Shown: positions 1 through 4,421 of the stretch, in pieces
Numbering within the stretch: position 1 is the first letter of the stretch
How the letters are laid out: the number at the start of each line of letters is the position of its first letter
DNA from: Nanobdellota archaeon
Lineage (GTDB): Archaea; Nanobdellota; Nanobdellia; Pacearchaeales; GW2011-AR1
Assembly: GCA_018830685.1 (NCBI GenBank)
Contig: JAHJRR010000067.1
Span: forward strand, 1-7,184
DNA length: 7,184 bases
Direction: 5' to 3'
Position numbers and translations under genes: made by a program
The notes under the pieces: model-generated
The model's database searches: none
Told to the model about the DNA's origin: nothing
The model's input: the letters and a program-made list of their open reading frames with translations, nothing else

Positions 1-12
1 CATCCTTGGAAA

Positions 13-333
13 TTAGTAGTCTGGGATATCCTCTTCGCCTTCGTTTGAGTTTTCTGCAGATTTGTCAGTAGCATCTTCTGTGAGTTCTTCTGGGGCGGCA
101 GCGTCTGCTCGGAGGTCCCCTTCATTTATTGAATTGATCATCTCTTTAAATTCCTTGAAACTCTCTGCAGGAATCCTTAGCCCTTTTTTTGTTGGCCCAG
201 TATATCTCTCTCCCGTCGTAAACTCTCTTATATCTACACCAACCCTGCCGTTGTATTCTTTGATTCCTACAACTATATCCGTTACGGTTCCTTGATACTC
301 TCCTTTGTTTATCTTCCCAATTTCTTTATCCAT
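13..333 (-). CDS. PC4/p15-family single-stranded DNA-binding protein with acidic tail
   Basis: A 106-aa protein. Residues about 19-68 match the PC4 (transcriptional coactivator p15) C-terminal domain: the strand pattern VGIKEYNGRVGVDIREF, a GPTKKG turn and the closing helix AESFKEFKEMI. PC4 domains dimerise and bind single-stranded or melted DNA, acting in transcription and sometimes in replication or repair; the exact role here is not shown. Residues about 74-106 form a low-complexity acidic tail ending in EEDIPDY, recalling the acidic tip of bacterial SSB. The start is supported by a TATA element (ATTTAAAT, 356-363) centred about 26 nt upstream, implying a leaderless transcript. The gene is downstream of the winged-helix gene in the same direction, but has its own promoter. 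Family assignment is confident; the tail's function is inference. Confidence 0.9.
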   Translation of the reverse strand: MDKEIGKINKGEYQGTVTDIVVGIKEYNGRVGVDIREFTTGERYTGPTKKGLRIPAESFKEFKEMINSINEGDLRADAAAPEELTEDATDKSAENSNEGEEDIPDY

Positions 334-355
334 TGTTTATCTTAGTAAGGGTGTT

Positions 356-363
356 ATTTAAAT
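356..363 (-). promoter_or_regulatory. TATA box of the PC4-family gene
   Basis: The palindromic ATTTAAAT is centred about 26 nt upstream of the ATG at 333, the archaeal TATA-to-start spacing for a leaderless mRNA. Confidence 0.6.
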
Positions 364-382
364 TTTGTTGTGTTAGGACATA

Positions 383-658
383 CTAGAACTTGTTCAATCC
401 ATAGGATTCAGAGAATATTCTTATCTTTTCAAACTCTTTTAGGAACGCCATCCCTCTTGGAGTTATTGTAAAAGTGTTTCGTTTTTTGTTATTTATCTGT
501 TCAATTAGATTATTTTCAATAAGATAATCCATATAGGATTTTATGCTATTACTTGAGAGATTTGCTTTGTAAACCAAATGGGTTATCTTAAGCTCTTTTC
601 CCTTTCCGAGAAGTTCTAGAATGTCCTTCAGGACTTCCAATCTTGTTCTTTTTTTCAT
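383..658 (-). CDS. Winged-helix DNA-binding regulator (archaeal HTH_45-like)
   Basis: A 91-aa soluble protein. Helix 1 spans about residues 8-17, helix 2 about 24-32 (ITHLVYKAN), and a recognition helix about 35-47 follows, with a basic wing at about 51-66 (NNLIEQINNKKRNTFTITPRG). This is the layout of small archaeal winged-helix regulators in which ITHLVYKANLS marks the helix-turn-helix. It probably binds DNA as a dimer and represses or tunes nearby genes; no target is visible. The ATG at 658 begins inside the 3' end of the upstream membrane protein gene (71-nt overlap, different frame). There is no Shine-Dalgarno site; a weak TTATTATT at 678-686 could be a TATA element, so the gene may be translated from the upstream mRNA, its own leaderless mRNA, or both. 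Fold call is secure, function is not. Confidence 0.87.
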   Translation of the reverse strand: MKKRTRLEVLKDILELLGKGKELKITHLVYKANLSSNSIKSYMDYLIENNLIEQINNKKRNTFTITPRGMAFLKEFEKIRIFSESYGLNKF

Positions 659-1325
659 TATTTATTTGAATCTGATTGAATAATAACGATGCAAATCCTA
701 TGAGAACTGTAATTTTTCCAATAATGTATAGGAGAGGCAAGTCTTCAGAGAACAAAAGGAAAAGATGCCCGAACATCATCACAAAGAAGGCCAAAAAAAC
801 TGTTTTTGTATTTCTATTCATAACTTTTTTATAATTTTCATAGAAGTTCATGGTTAACATTGCTAGAGTGAGTGCAATTGTGAGGTGAAAGAGAGAATTG
901 AAGTATATGCTAAAGAATATTGTGACTGCTCCAAGGTAGATATACATGATAATGTTCTTTTTATTTTTTATTTCTGTTGTCATAACAAATAAGAAGAGGA
1001 ATCCGATTAAATACATAAATTTGTAAATCGAGAAACTTAAGAGATATGTGATACTTAGGCTTCCGAATTCAAGAAATAGATGATTTAAAAAGTAGAGATC
1101 ATCAATTTTTATTCTTTCGAGAATTGTGAGATTAGAGATTATTTTGAATAAGAGTGATAAGCCGATAAAAAGAAAACCTAGAGAGAGGAGTTTGTAGTCT
1201 CTTTCTTTGAGAATCTTATAAATTCTATTGCTGTAATATGCAATTTGCAGAGAGACAGCGAATATCAACAATTCGATTAAAGAATCAATACCATAGAATT
1301 CTCCGAAGGACAAACCCGTTACCAT
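588..1325 (-). CDS. Polytopic membrane protein paired with a winged-helix regulator
   Basis: A 245-aa protein with seven or eight hydrophobic segments, approximately residues 13-30, 47-68, 80-98, 102-117, 125-141, 144-160, 174-192 and 198-217. Short basic loops (KILKERDYK, KNKKN, NYKKVMNRNTK) separate them, and a basic C-terminal tail of about 25 residues probably lies in the cytoplasm. I recognise no transport or enzymatic motif. Such helix bundles next to small winged-helix proteins can be sensors whose partner regulates transcription, but that role is inferred only from the gene pairing. The last ~22 codons overlap the regulator gene. The ATG at 1325 is supported by TTATAAA at 1346-1352, about 24 nt upstream, giving a leaderless start. 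The gene is divergent from the acidic ORF at 1431. Confidence 0.78.
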   Translation of the reverse strand: MVTGLSFGEFYGIDSLIELLIFAVSLQIAYYSNRIYKILKERDYKLLSLGFLFIGLSLLFKIISNLTILERIKIDDLYFLNHLFLEFGSLSITYLLSFSIYKFMYLIGFLFLFVMTTEIKNKKNIIMYIYLGAVTIFFSIYFNSLFHLTIALTLAMLTMNFYENYKKVMNRNTKTVFLAFFVMMFGHLFLLFSEDLPLLYIIGKITVLIGFASLLFNQIQINNEKKNKIGSPEGHSRTSRKGKRA

Positions 1326-1345
1326 ACCCTTTCTTGTCGATTTTG

Positions 1346-1352
1346 TTTATAA
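1346..1352 (-). promoter_or_regulatory. TATA box of the polytopic membrane protein gene
   Basis: TTATAAA on the minus strand is centred about 24 nt upstream of the ATG at 1325. Confidence 0.6.
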
Positions 1353-1360
1353 GACTTGCG

Positions 1361-1370
1361 AATTTAAAAT
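1361..1370 (+). promoter_or_regulatory. Candidate TATA box for the 58-aa acidic ORF
   Basis: AATTTAAAAT would place transcription start near 1391 and give a leader of about 40 nt that contains the Shine-Dalgarno site. A second candidate (ATTTAAAA at 1393-1400) would put the start within the ribosome site and is less likely. Either is tentative. Confidence 0.35.
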
Positions 1371-1420
1371 ACGGATTACTTCTTCGCGTTTGATTTAAAA
1401 GCAGAATCTTTAAATCCGTT

Positions 1421-1427
1421 AGGAGGT
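1421..1427 (+). promoter_or_regulatory. Strong Shine-Dalgarno site (AGGAGGT)
   Basis: A near-perfect anti-SD match lies 3 nt before the ATG at 1431 and 6 nt before the adjacent in-frame ATG at 1434. The spacing favours 1434 as the working start. It is the only strong SD ahead of a lone gene in this window. Confidence 0.75.
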
Positions 1428-1430
1428 AAA

Positions 1431-1607
1431 ATGATGCAAACAGAACAACTCGTTTCGGAAGAAGAAATACAAATCTTTGAAGATTTGACCCCCGAAGAAG
1501 TCTTCATCCTTGGATTCTTAAAGGGTTTTAACAGACAGAACATGAAGATGTGGTCTGATATGGAGCTCTCAATCTTCGGAGAAATTTTATATGATGATTT
1601 TGATTAA
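1431..1607 (+). CDS. Small acidic protein of unknown function (58 aa)
   Basis: An ORF of 58 codons beginning with two consecutive ATGs; the second, at 1434, has the better spacing from the AGGAGGT site, giving 57 aa. The product is strongly acidic (14 Asp/Glu against 3 Lys/Arg), starts with a Glu-rich helix (VSEEEIQIFEDL), has a central hydrophobic/aromatic stretch (EEVFILGFLKGFNRQ) and ends in YDDFD. There is no membrane segment or cysteine. I do not recognise the family. Coding status rests on the strong ribosome site, the ORF filling the space between it and the terminator, and the terminator starting immediately after the TAA. Its signals look bacterial or viral in style compared with the leaderless neighbours, so horizontal origin is possible but unproven. 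Confidence 0.72.
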   Translation: MMQTEQLVSEEEIQIFEDLTPEEVFILGFLKGFNRQNMKMWSDMELSIFGEILYDDFD

Positions 1608-1636
1608 GGCGCCCTTGCGGGCGCTTTTTTAATTTT
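1608..1636 (+). terminator. GC-hairpin/U-tract terminator after the acidic ORF
   Basis: A perfect 6-bp GC stem (1609-1614 with 1619-1624) closed by the loop TTGC is followed by six T, then AATTTTT. It begins directly after the stop codon at 1605-1607. The form is that of a bacterial intrinsic terminator; archaeal terminators usually rely on the U tract alone. Confidence 0.85.
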
Positions 1637-1700
1637 TAACAGATTCGCCCTCCTTTCTGTCTAGTCTAACCTCTCTTTACTTTTATTGATTTTAGAAAGA

Positions 1701-1710
1701 TTTTTATATA
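1701..1710 (+). promoter_or_regulatory. TATA box of the small membrane protein pair
   Basis: TTTTTATATA is centred about 25 nt upstream of the ATG at 1730. This spacing selects ATG 1730 over the in-frame TTG at 1712. Confidence 0.68.
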
Positions 1711-1729
1711 ATTGATTGCTATTTCTTAT

Positions 1730-2038
1730 ATGGAAAAAGTGTTTCTGATTATTAGTGCTTTGGCGTTTATTGGTCTAATGATAGCGCTTCGTATGAACAA
1801 CTTTAGAACGAAAATAGCTTATCTCTTTATAGCGTTGGGAGTGGGTTTCTTACTTTTAACAGGATTCCTTATATTTTCTGGCAAAGGAGTTAATGTAGAC
1901 ACGATTGACGGCGTTTCTGGTGCGATGAAAACTTACGTTGCTTGGATTGGGCAGGCCACTTCCAATGTTATTAAAGTCTCTAGTTATGCGGTGAATCAAG
2001 AATGGAAGGGAGATGGAGCGAATAGTACTGGAGGATGA
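1730..2038 (+). CDS. Small membrane protein with external YxxWIG...YxVNxxW motif (first of pair)
   Basis: A 102-aa protein counted from ATG 1730. Two hydrophobic segments (about residues 4-20 and 29-50) flank a basic loop (RMNNFRTK), so by the positive-inside rule both ends are predicted outside. The C-terminal ~50 residues carry an amphipathic region, M66 to W92, with Met, Tyr, Trp-Ile-Gly, Tyr, Val-Asn and Trp in fixed register. The same register occurs in the next gene. The protein ends in a Gly/Ser/Asn-rich tail. I do not recognise the family and propose no enzymatic function; an envelope or surface-assembly role would fit the topology. The TGA overlaps the start of the next gene (ATGA), so the two are translationally coupled. 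Confidence 0.72.
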   Translation: MEKVFLIISALAFIGLMIALRMNNFRTKIAYLFIALGVGFLLLTGFLIFSGKGVNVDTIDGVSGAMKTYVAWIGQATSNVIKVSSYAVNQEWKGDGANSTGG

Positions 2039-2274
2039 AATTTTTATTTTTAATAATAATTAAATTCTTTTTTATATCTGCACTTTTTATAGTGAGTAAT
2101 AGTGATCTTAATCTAAGAGATCAGGCTGACAGAGCGGTCTTTATGGATGCGTATTCAATATGGATAGGCAATGTAGTTGATCAGGGCTCTGAAATTGGAG
2201 GGTATGTTGTGAATTCGCAATGGTTGCCTTTAAATGATTATTCCGAAGGAGAACTTGCTACAGGCTCTGGCTGA
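2035..2274 (+). CDS. Small secreted or anchored protein with YxxWIG...YxVNxxW motif (second of pair)
   Basis: A 79-aa protein. Residues 1-20 are a hydrophobic N-terminus with Lys2 and Lys10, acting as a signal peptide or uncleaved anchor; no clear cleavage site can be chosen. The remainder, predicted outside the membrane, contains M37 to W63, which aligns without gaps to M66-W92 of the upstream protein. Nine of 27 positions are identical, including Tyr, Trp-Ile-Gly, Tyr, Val-Asn and the final Trp. The tail is acidic and ends in GSG. The ATG overlaps the upstream TGA and directly abuts GGAGG (2030-2034), so translation is probably by termination-reinitiation rather than spaced SD binding. The two proteins are probably diverged duplicates acting together. 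Function unknown. Confidence 0.68.
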   Translation: MKFLFLIIIKFFFISALFIVSNSDLNLRDQADRAVFMDAYSIWIGNVVDQGSEIGGYVVNSQWLPLNDYSEGELATGSG

Positions 2275-2284
2275 CGAGACATAA

Positions 2285-2301
2285 TTTTAAAAACTATAAT
2301 T
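2285..2301 (+). promoter_or_regulatory. Probable TATA region of the 90-aa membrane protein gene
   Basis: An A/T-rich stretch containing TTTTAAAAA and CTATAAT ends about 25 nt before the ATG at 2326. The exact TATA box is ambiguous. Confidence 0.45.
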
Positions 2302-2325
2302 GCTTTGTAAAAGTATCTCATTAAA

Positions 2326-2598
2326 ATGGCAAAGAAAAAAAGGGTGACTAAAAAGAAGGGTGTTTCTAGAAAGACAGTTTCACATAAATCTGATTCTTTC
2401 CCCGCAAGAATTAGAATTGCTTGGAGAAATTTAGTATTATTTGTTATCTTGTTTCTGGCTTCTTACCTGTTATACACATTTTCAAATACAAACTTATTTT
2501 CCACATTCTTCGGAATTACGTCGATAATCTTAGGATTTGTTTCTCTTTCGTTCTTGATTGCTTTAATGGTTTTATTGGTTTCTCGTAGTAAGAAGTAG
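2326..2598 (+). CDS. Lysine-rich two-helix membrane protein (90 aa)
   Basis: The first ~30 residues are strongly basic (AKKKRVTKKKGVSRK) and low in complexity. They are followed by two hydrophobic segments, about residues 34-52 and 62-86, and a basic end (SRSKK). Both termini are predicted cytoplasmic. The basic tail could contact nucleic acid, the ribosome or acidic lipids, but nothing in the sequence decides this. I do not recognise the family; small proteins with a basic N-terminus and two helices are common in gene-poor archaeal genomes. The gene lies 51 nt after the preceding pair and seems to have its own TATA region, so it may be an independent unit. Confidence 0.75.
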   Translation: MAKKKRVTKKKGVSRKTVSHKSDSFPARIRIAWRNLVLFVILFLASYLLYTFSNTNLFSTFFGITSIILGFVSLSFLIALMVLLVSRSKK

Positions 2599-2602
2599 TA
2601 AG

Positions 2603-2614
2603 AAAAATATTTTT
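2603..2614. terminator. Palindromic A5-TA-T5 possible bidirectional terminator
   Basis: AAAAATATTTTT is a perfect 12-nt palindrome between the convergent genes ending at 2598 (+) and 2670 (-). It presents a T5 tract on each strand, sufficient in principle for archaeal U-tract termination. A second plus-strand T5 lies at 2633-2637. Confidence 0.4.
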
Positions 2615-2640
2615 GTAATCTTATTCTCTGAATTTTTATT

Positions 2641-2678
2641 GATGTCTGTGCTTATGTTAGAATTACGAGTTATTTTTT
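2641..2678 (-). repeat. Decayed third copy of the tRNA-Thr 3' end plus cassette 3' border
   Basis: These bases align without gaps to 3103-3140: 20 of 29 positions match ahead of the stop codon, then nine of nine. On the minus strand it reads AGCACAGACATC where the tRNA end reads AGCACAGGCTTC. Similarity to the other copies stops at the tRNA-derived end; the trailer/TATA part of the repeat is absent. It marks the far end of the cassette array. Confidence 0.6.
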
Positions 2679-3065
2679 GGGGAGATTAGAATTAATCTTT
2701 CTAAAGAAGAAGTATCCAATGCCTAGAACAACTAGTGAAACAAGTGCATCACGCCAGAAATTCAAATCAGGTATTGGCGATACAAGGGGAATCGCAAAAA
2801 ACCACTTTGCCCAAATACTGAAAAGGGCATATACAGTTATAGCAATTATCCATATTGAAAGTTTATTCTCAGATAATTTAAAATCTTTTCCCTCATTTAT
2901 TTTTAATAAAAGAAGACCTATGAGAGCAAGAAAAACTACAATGATAATCATAAACCCAAATGAGCCAAGAGTGAGTGCTGGAGTCGCAAATGCATTAACA
3001 AGAATCAAGGAAAAAATAATAACCAATGAGGACAATGCAAGTCTAGTCCATCCAGATTTAATCAT
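2670..3065 (-). CDS. Four-helix membrane protein, distal cassette of tRNA-linked array
   Basis: A 131-aa protein with four hydrophobic segments at about residues 9-30, 36-55, 70-95 and 104-122. The loop between helices 2 and 3 is KINEGKDFKLSENK, and the protein ends in PKK. It is clearly paralogous to the 133-aa protein upstream: shared landmarks are KIN-G, FK-SEN, IW...W...IPL-S and W-D....SLV-L, with identity strongest in the C-terminal half. No family or function is recognised. The ATG at 3065 lies 26 nt from the centre of the TATA box inside the 30-bp repeat, so the mRNA is probably leaderless. A long ORF on the opposite strand across both paralogues is only a shadow. Confidence 0.8.
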   Translation of the reverse strand: MIKSGWTRLALSSLVIIFSLILVNAFATPALTLGSFGFMIIIVVFLALIGLLLLKINEGKDFKLSENKLSIWIIAITVYALFSIWAKWFFAIPLVSPIPDLNFWRDALVSLVVLGIGYFFFRKINSNLPKK

Positions 3066-3086
3066 ATTCCCCTTAAAGATTTTTGA

Positions 3087-3116
3087 TTTAAATAACTTCC
3101 CAGAAGCCTGTGCTGA
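3087..3116 (-). repeat. 30-bp direct repeat, inner copy (tRNA-Thr 3' end + trailer + TATA)
   Basis: Identical over all 30 positions to 3555-3584, 468 bp away. On the minus strand it contains the last 11 nt of tRNA-Thr (TCAGCACAGGC), then TCTGGGAAG, then the TATA box TTATTTAAA (3087-3095), centred 26 nt before the ATG at 3065. It therefore works as the promoter of the distal gene. The rest of the tRNA is absent, so this is an orphan tRNA end. Confidence 0.92.
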
Positions 3117-3131
3117 ATTTAGAAATGTAAG

Positions 3132-3533
3132 TTATTTTTTAGAGGGATTGGACTTTTTGAATGTAAAAAATACTATTACTAAAATAACCAATGAAAGGAT
3201 TATATCATTCCAAATATTTGGTTTCGATGATATGAGGGGAATAAGGATTATCCACCCCATCCATATATACAAAAGAGCAATTACTGCTATACTACGTATT
3301 AACACTGGAAATGTATTTTCAGAAAATTTAAAATTATTATCTCCTCCATTTATCTTTACTAAGAAAAATGTAATTGCTAAGAGCAGTATAGAACAAATAC
3401 CCAACCACCAGCTAATACCTATTTTATCTATTATCCGGTTTGAAATTGAAGTAAAAGCGAGAACATATACAAGAAAAATAACCAATACGACTGAAAAAAT
3501 AACTCTCAATATCTTTGATTGCTCCATATTCAT
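3132..3533 (-). CDS. Four-helix membrane protein, proximal cassette of tRNA-linked array
   Basis: A 133-aa paralogue of the protein encoded at 2670-3065, with four hydrophobic segments at about residues 9-28, 40-60, 77-102 and 108-125. It has the same linker theme (KINGGDNNFKFSEN), the same IW..W...IPL-S element and a C-terminal KK. I recognise no family. The first ATG (3533) is preferred over the one two codons later because the TATA box in the repeat is centred 26 nt upstream of it, the same spacing as in the paralogue. The gene starts 40 nt after the tRNA-Thr gene on the same strand, so read-through from the tRNA promoter is possible as well as its own promoter. Confidence 0.8.
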   Translation of the reverse strand: MNMEQSKILRVIFSVVLVIFLVYVLAFTSISNRIIDKIGISWWLGICSILLLAITFFLVKINGGDNNFKFSENTFPVLIRSIAVIALLYIWMGWIILIPLISSKPNIWNDIILSLVILVIVFFTFKKSNPSKK

Positions 3534-3554
3534 GTTTACTCTAATATTTTTTCC

Positions 3555-3584
3555 TTTAAATAACTTCCCAGAAGCCTGTGCTGA
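3555..3584 (-). repeat. 30-bp direct repeat, tRNA-proximal copy
   Basis: Perfect partner of 3087-3116. Positions 3574-3584 are the end of the intact tRNA-Thr (acceptor strand plus part of the T stem). The other 19 are discriminator, trailer and the TATA box TTATTTAAA (3555-3563), which serves the gene starting at 3533. The tRNA 3' end is the classic attachment core of archaeal and bacterial integrative elements. Confidence 0.92.
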
Positions 3585-3667
3585 GAGTCGAACTCAGGAC
3601 CTCAACATCTTTGTGCAAATTTTTCTGCTTACCAATGTTGCGCTCTAACCAACTGAGCTACACAGGC
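3573..3667 (-). tRNA. tRNA-Thr (GGU) with a 21-nt intron
   Basis: Acceptor GCCTGTG/CACAGGC, D stem GCTC/GAGC with loop AGTTGGTTA, anticodon stem CAACA/TGTTG, a 5-nt variable loop and T arm CTGAG-TTCGACT-CTCAG are all fully paired. Exon 1 is 3667-3630 and exon 2 is 3608-3573. The mature anticodon loop is TTGGTAA, so the anticodon is GGU (Thr). G1:C72, C2:G71 and U73 agree with archaeal threonine identity. The intron (3629-3609) sits between positions 37 and 38. CCA is not encoded. The 3' end is duplicated further along the array. Confidence 0.95.
3609..3629 (-). other. Archaeal tRNA intron with bulge-helix-bulge
   Basis: A 21-nt intron. The precursor folds as anticodon stem, 3-nt bulge AGA, central helix TTGG/ACAA (three Watson-Crick pairs plus a terminal G-A), 3-nt bulge TAA, and inner stem GCA/TGC. 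Each cut falls after the second base of a bulge, as the archaeal splicing endonuclease requires. Confidence 0.88.
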
Positions 3668-3690
3668 ATAGATGATTATTATAAATAGAC

Positions 3691-3698
3691 TATAAAAA
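3691..3698 (-). promoter_or_regulatory. TATA box of tRNA-Thr
   Basis: TTTTTATA on the minus strand is centred about 28 nt upstream of the mature tRNA 5' end, compatible with transcription starting at or just before it. Confidence 0.6.
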
Positions 3699-3720
3699 GA
3701 TTCTTCTAGGCTTAGTTAGG

Positions 3721-3729
3721 TTTATAAAA
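3721..3729 (+). promoter_or_regulatory. TATA box of the 162-aa protein gene
   Basis: TTTATAAAA is centred 25 nt upstream of ATG 3750. This decides in favour of ATG 3750 rather than the in-frame TTG at 3741. The promoter is divergent from that of tRNA-Thr. Confidence 0.68.
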
Positions 3730-3749
3730 GAAGTTGTTTCTTGATAGAA

Positions 3750-4238
3750 ATGGATGATGAATGTTCTGGGCTGGAAATGTTGAAAAAAGATTATGAGAAA
3801 CTTAAGGAGAAATATGGTCTCCCAGAGTTTAATGTGCTTAATGAAGAATTTAATATTGAGAAAATTGCTGATTCTGAGACTGAGACTTTATTGAGAGAGA
3901 TACGGAAATTTATAGTAGATAAGATTATGAATTACATGCGATTTGTTGAGAATATTCTGAATCCTGTGAACGCGCCGATGTTTATTTTTTCCTTAATCAA
4001 ATTGATTACTCCCGAAGATAAGAAAAAATTGGAAGGCATTTACAAGAACTTTATGAAGAAAGAACTTGTATTTATTGAGTTGGATTTGGATTTTAGCGAG
4101 GAGAGAGATGCTAATTTCATAAAAGATAATTTTGATTTTTGGAACTTCACAAAAAAAGAGATTTTGAGCGTTATTAAAAAGGTGGATAGCAAATGGGAGG
4201 ATAATGTAGAAGTTGATAGTAAAGGTTATTTTGGGTAG
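3750..4238 (+). CDS. Soluble alpha-helical hypothetical protein (162 aa)
   Basis: A 162-aa protein from ATG 3750. It begins with a charged helix (about residues 8-22), then the phrase KYGLPEFNVLNEEFNIEKI. Next come a long helical stretch (about 44-70) and a hydrophobic segment NAPMFIFSLIKLI (74-86) that reads as a buried helix rather than a membrane span. Last are KKELVFIELDLDFSEERD (103-120) and a Lys/Asp-rich end. It looks like a conserved cytosolic archaeal protein, but I cannot name a family or function. No cysteine pairs, nucleotide-binding loop or catalytic signature are evident. It is a single gene, divergent from tRNA-Thr, with nothing coupled downstream except the broken ORF at 4275. 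Confidence 0.85.
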   Translation: MDDECSGLEMLKKDYEKLKEKYGLPEFNVLNEEFNIEKIADSETETLLREIRKFIVDKIMNYMRFVENILNPVNAPMFIFSLIKLITPEDKKKLEGIYKNFMKKELVFIELDLDFSEERDANFIKDNFDFWNFTKKEILSVIKKVDSKWEDNVEVDSKGYFG

Positions 4239-4274
4239 GATGAAAGTATTAAAAATTTAATTATTAAGGATACT

Positions 4275-4407
4275 ATGAGAACAATTAGGGGAGTATCTTA
4301 GGTGGTATATAATTTGCAGAGCACTATATATCCAAGGAAAAAATCCGAGATTAGTTGAAAAAGTAAATCGATTAGCCCATAAATCTCTAAATTCATTCAT
4401 TAGATAA
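4275..4407 (+). pseudogene. Possible small gene broken by one extra G (43 codons if repaired)
   Basis: An ATG at 4275 has an A/T-rich element (TATTAAAAATTT, 4247-4258) about 23 nt upstream, then opens only nine codons before TAG. Removing one G from the run at 4288-4291 joins it to a clean 39-codon frame to TAA 4405-4407, reading MRTIREYLRWYIIC then RALYIQGKNPRLVEKVNRLA and onwards. The composition is protein-like: a basic, Leu/Tyr-rich helix pair. It may be a real frameshift mutation, a sequencing indel, or chance. No family recognised. Confidence 0.35.
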
Positions 4408-4421
4408 TAGTTAAGAAAGCC

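Noticed and set aside
1..12. Possible minus-strand ATG at 3-1 leaving the window
   Set aside because: Only three bases are visible, so nothing supports a gene.
1637..1700. Pyrimidine-rich stretch after the terminator, with an SD-like AAGGAGGG on the minus strand
   Set aside because: No start codon follows within a usable distance on the minus strand and no ORF is present; I see only intergenic sequence here.
1712..1729. TTG start extending the first small membrane protein by six residues
   Set aside because: The TATA box at 1701-1710 would be too close to 1712; ATG 1730 has the right spacing and gives a better N-terminus.
3087..3584. CRISPR-like direct repeats
   Set aside because: Only two perfect copies 468 bp apart with genes between them; the repeat is explained by a tRNA end plus promoter, not by a repeat-spacer array.
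2677..3648. A 323-codon plus-strand open frame across the tRNA-linked array
   Set aside because: It runs antisense to two paralogous membrane proteins with well-placed promoters and continues into the tRNA gene; its product is low-complexity Ile/Lys/Asn-rich, with the repeat translated twice. It is a shadow.
3741..3749. TTG start for the 162-aa protein
   Set aside because: ATG 3750 is 25 nt from the TATA centre; the extension adds only three residues.
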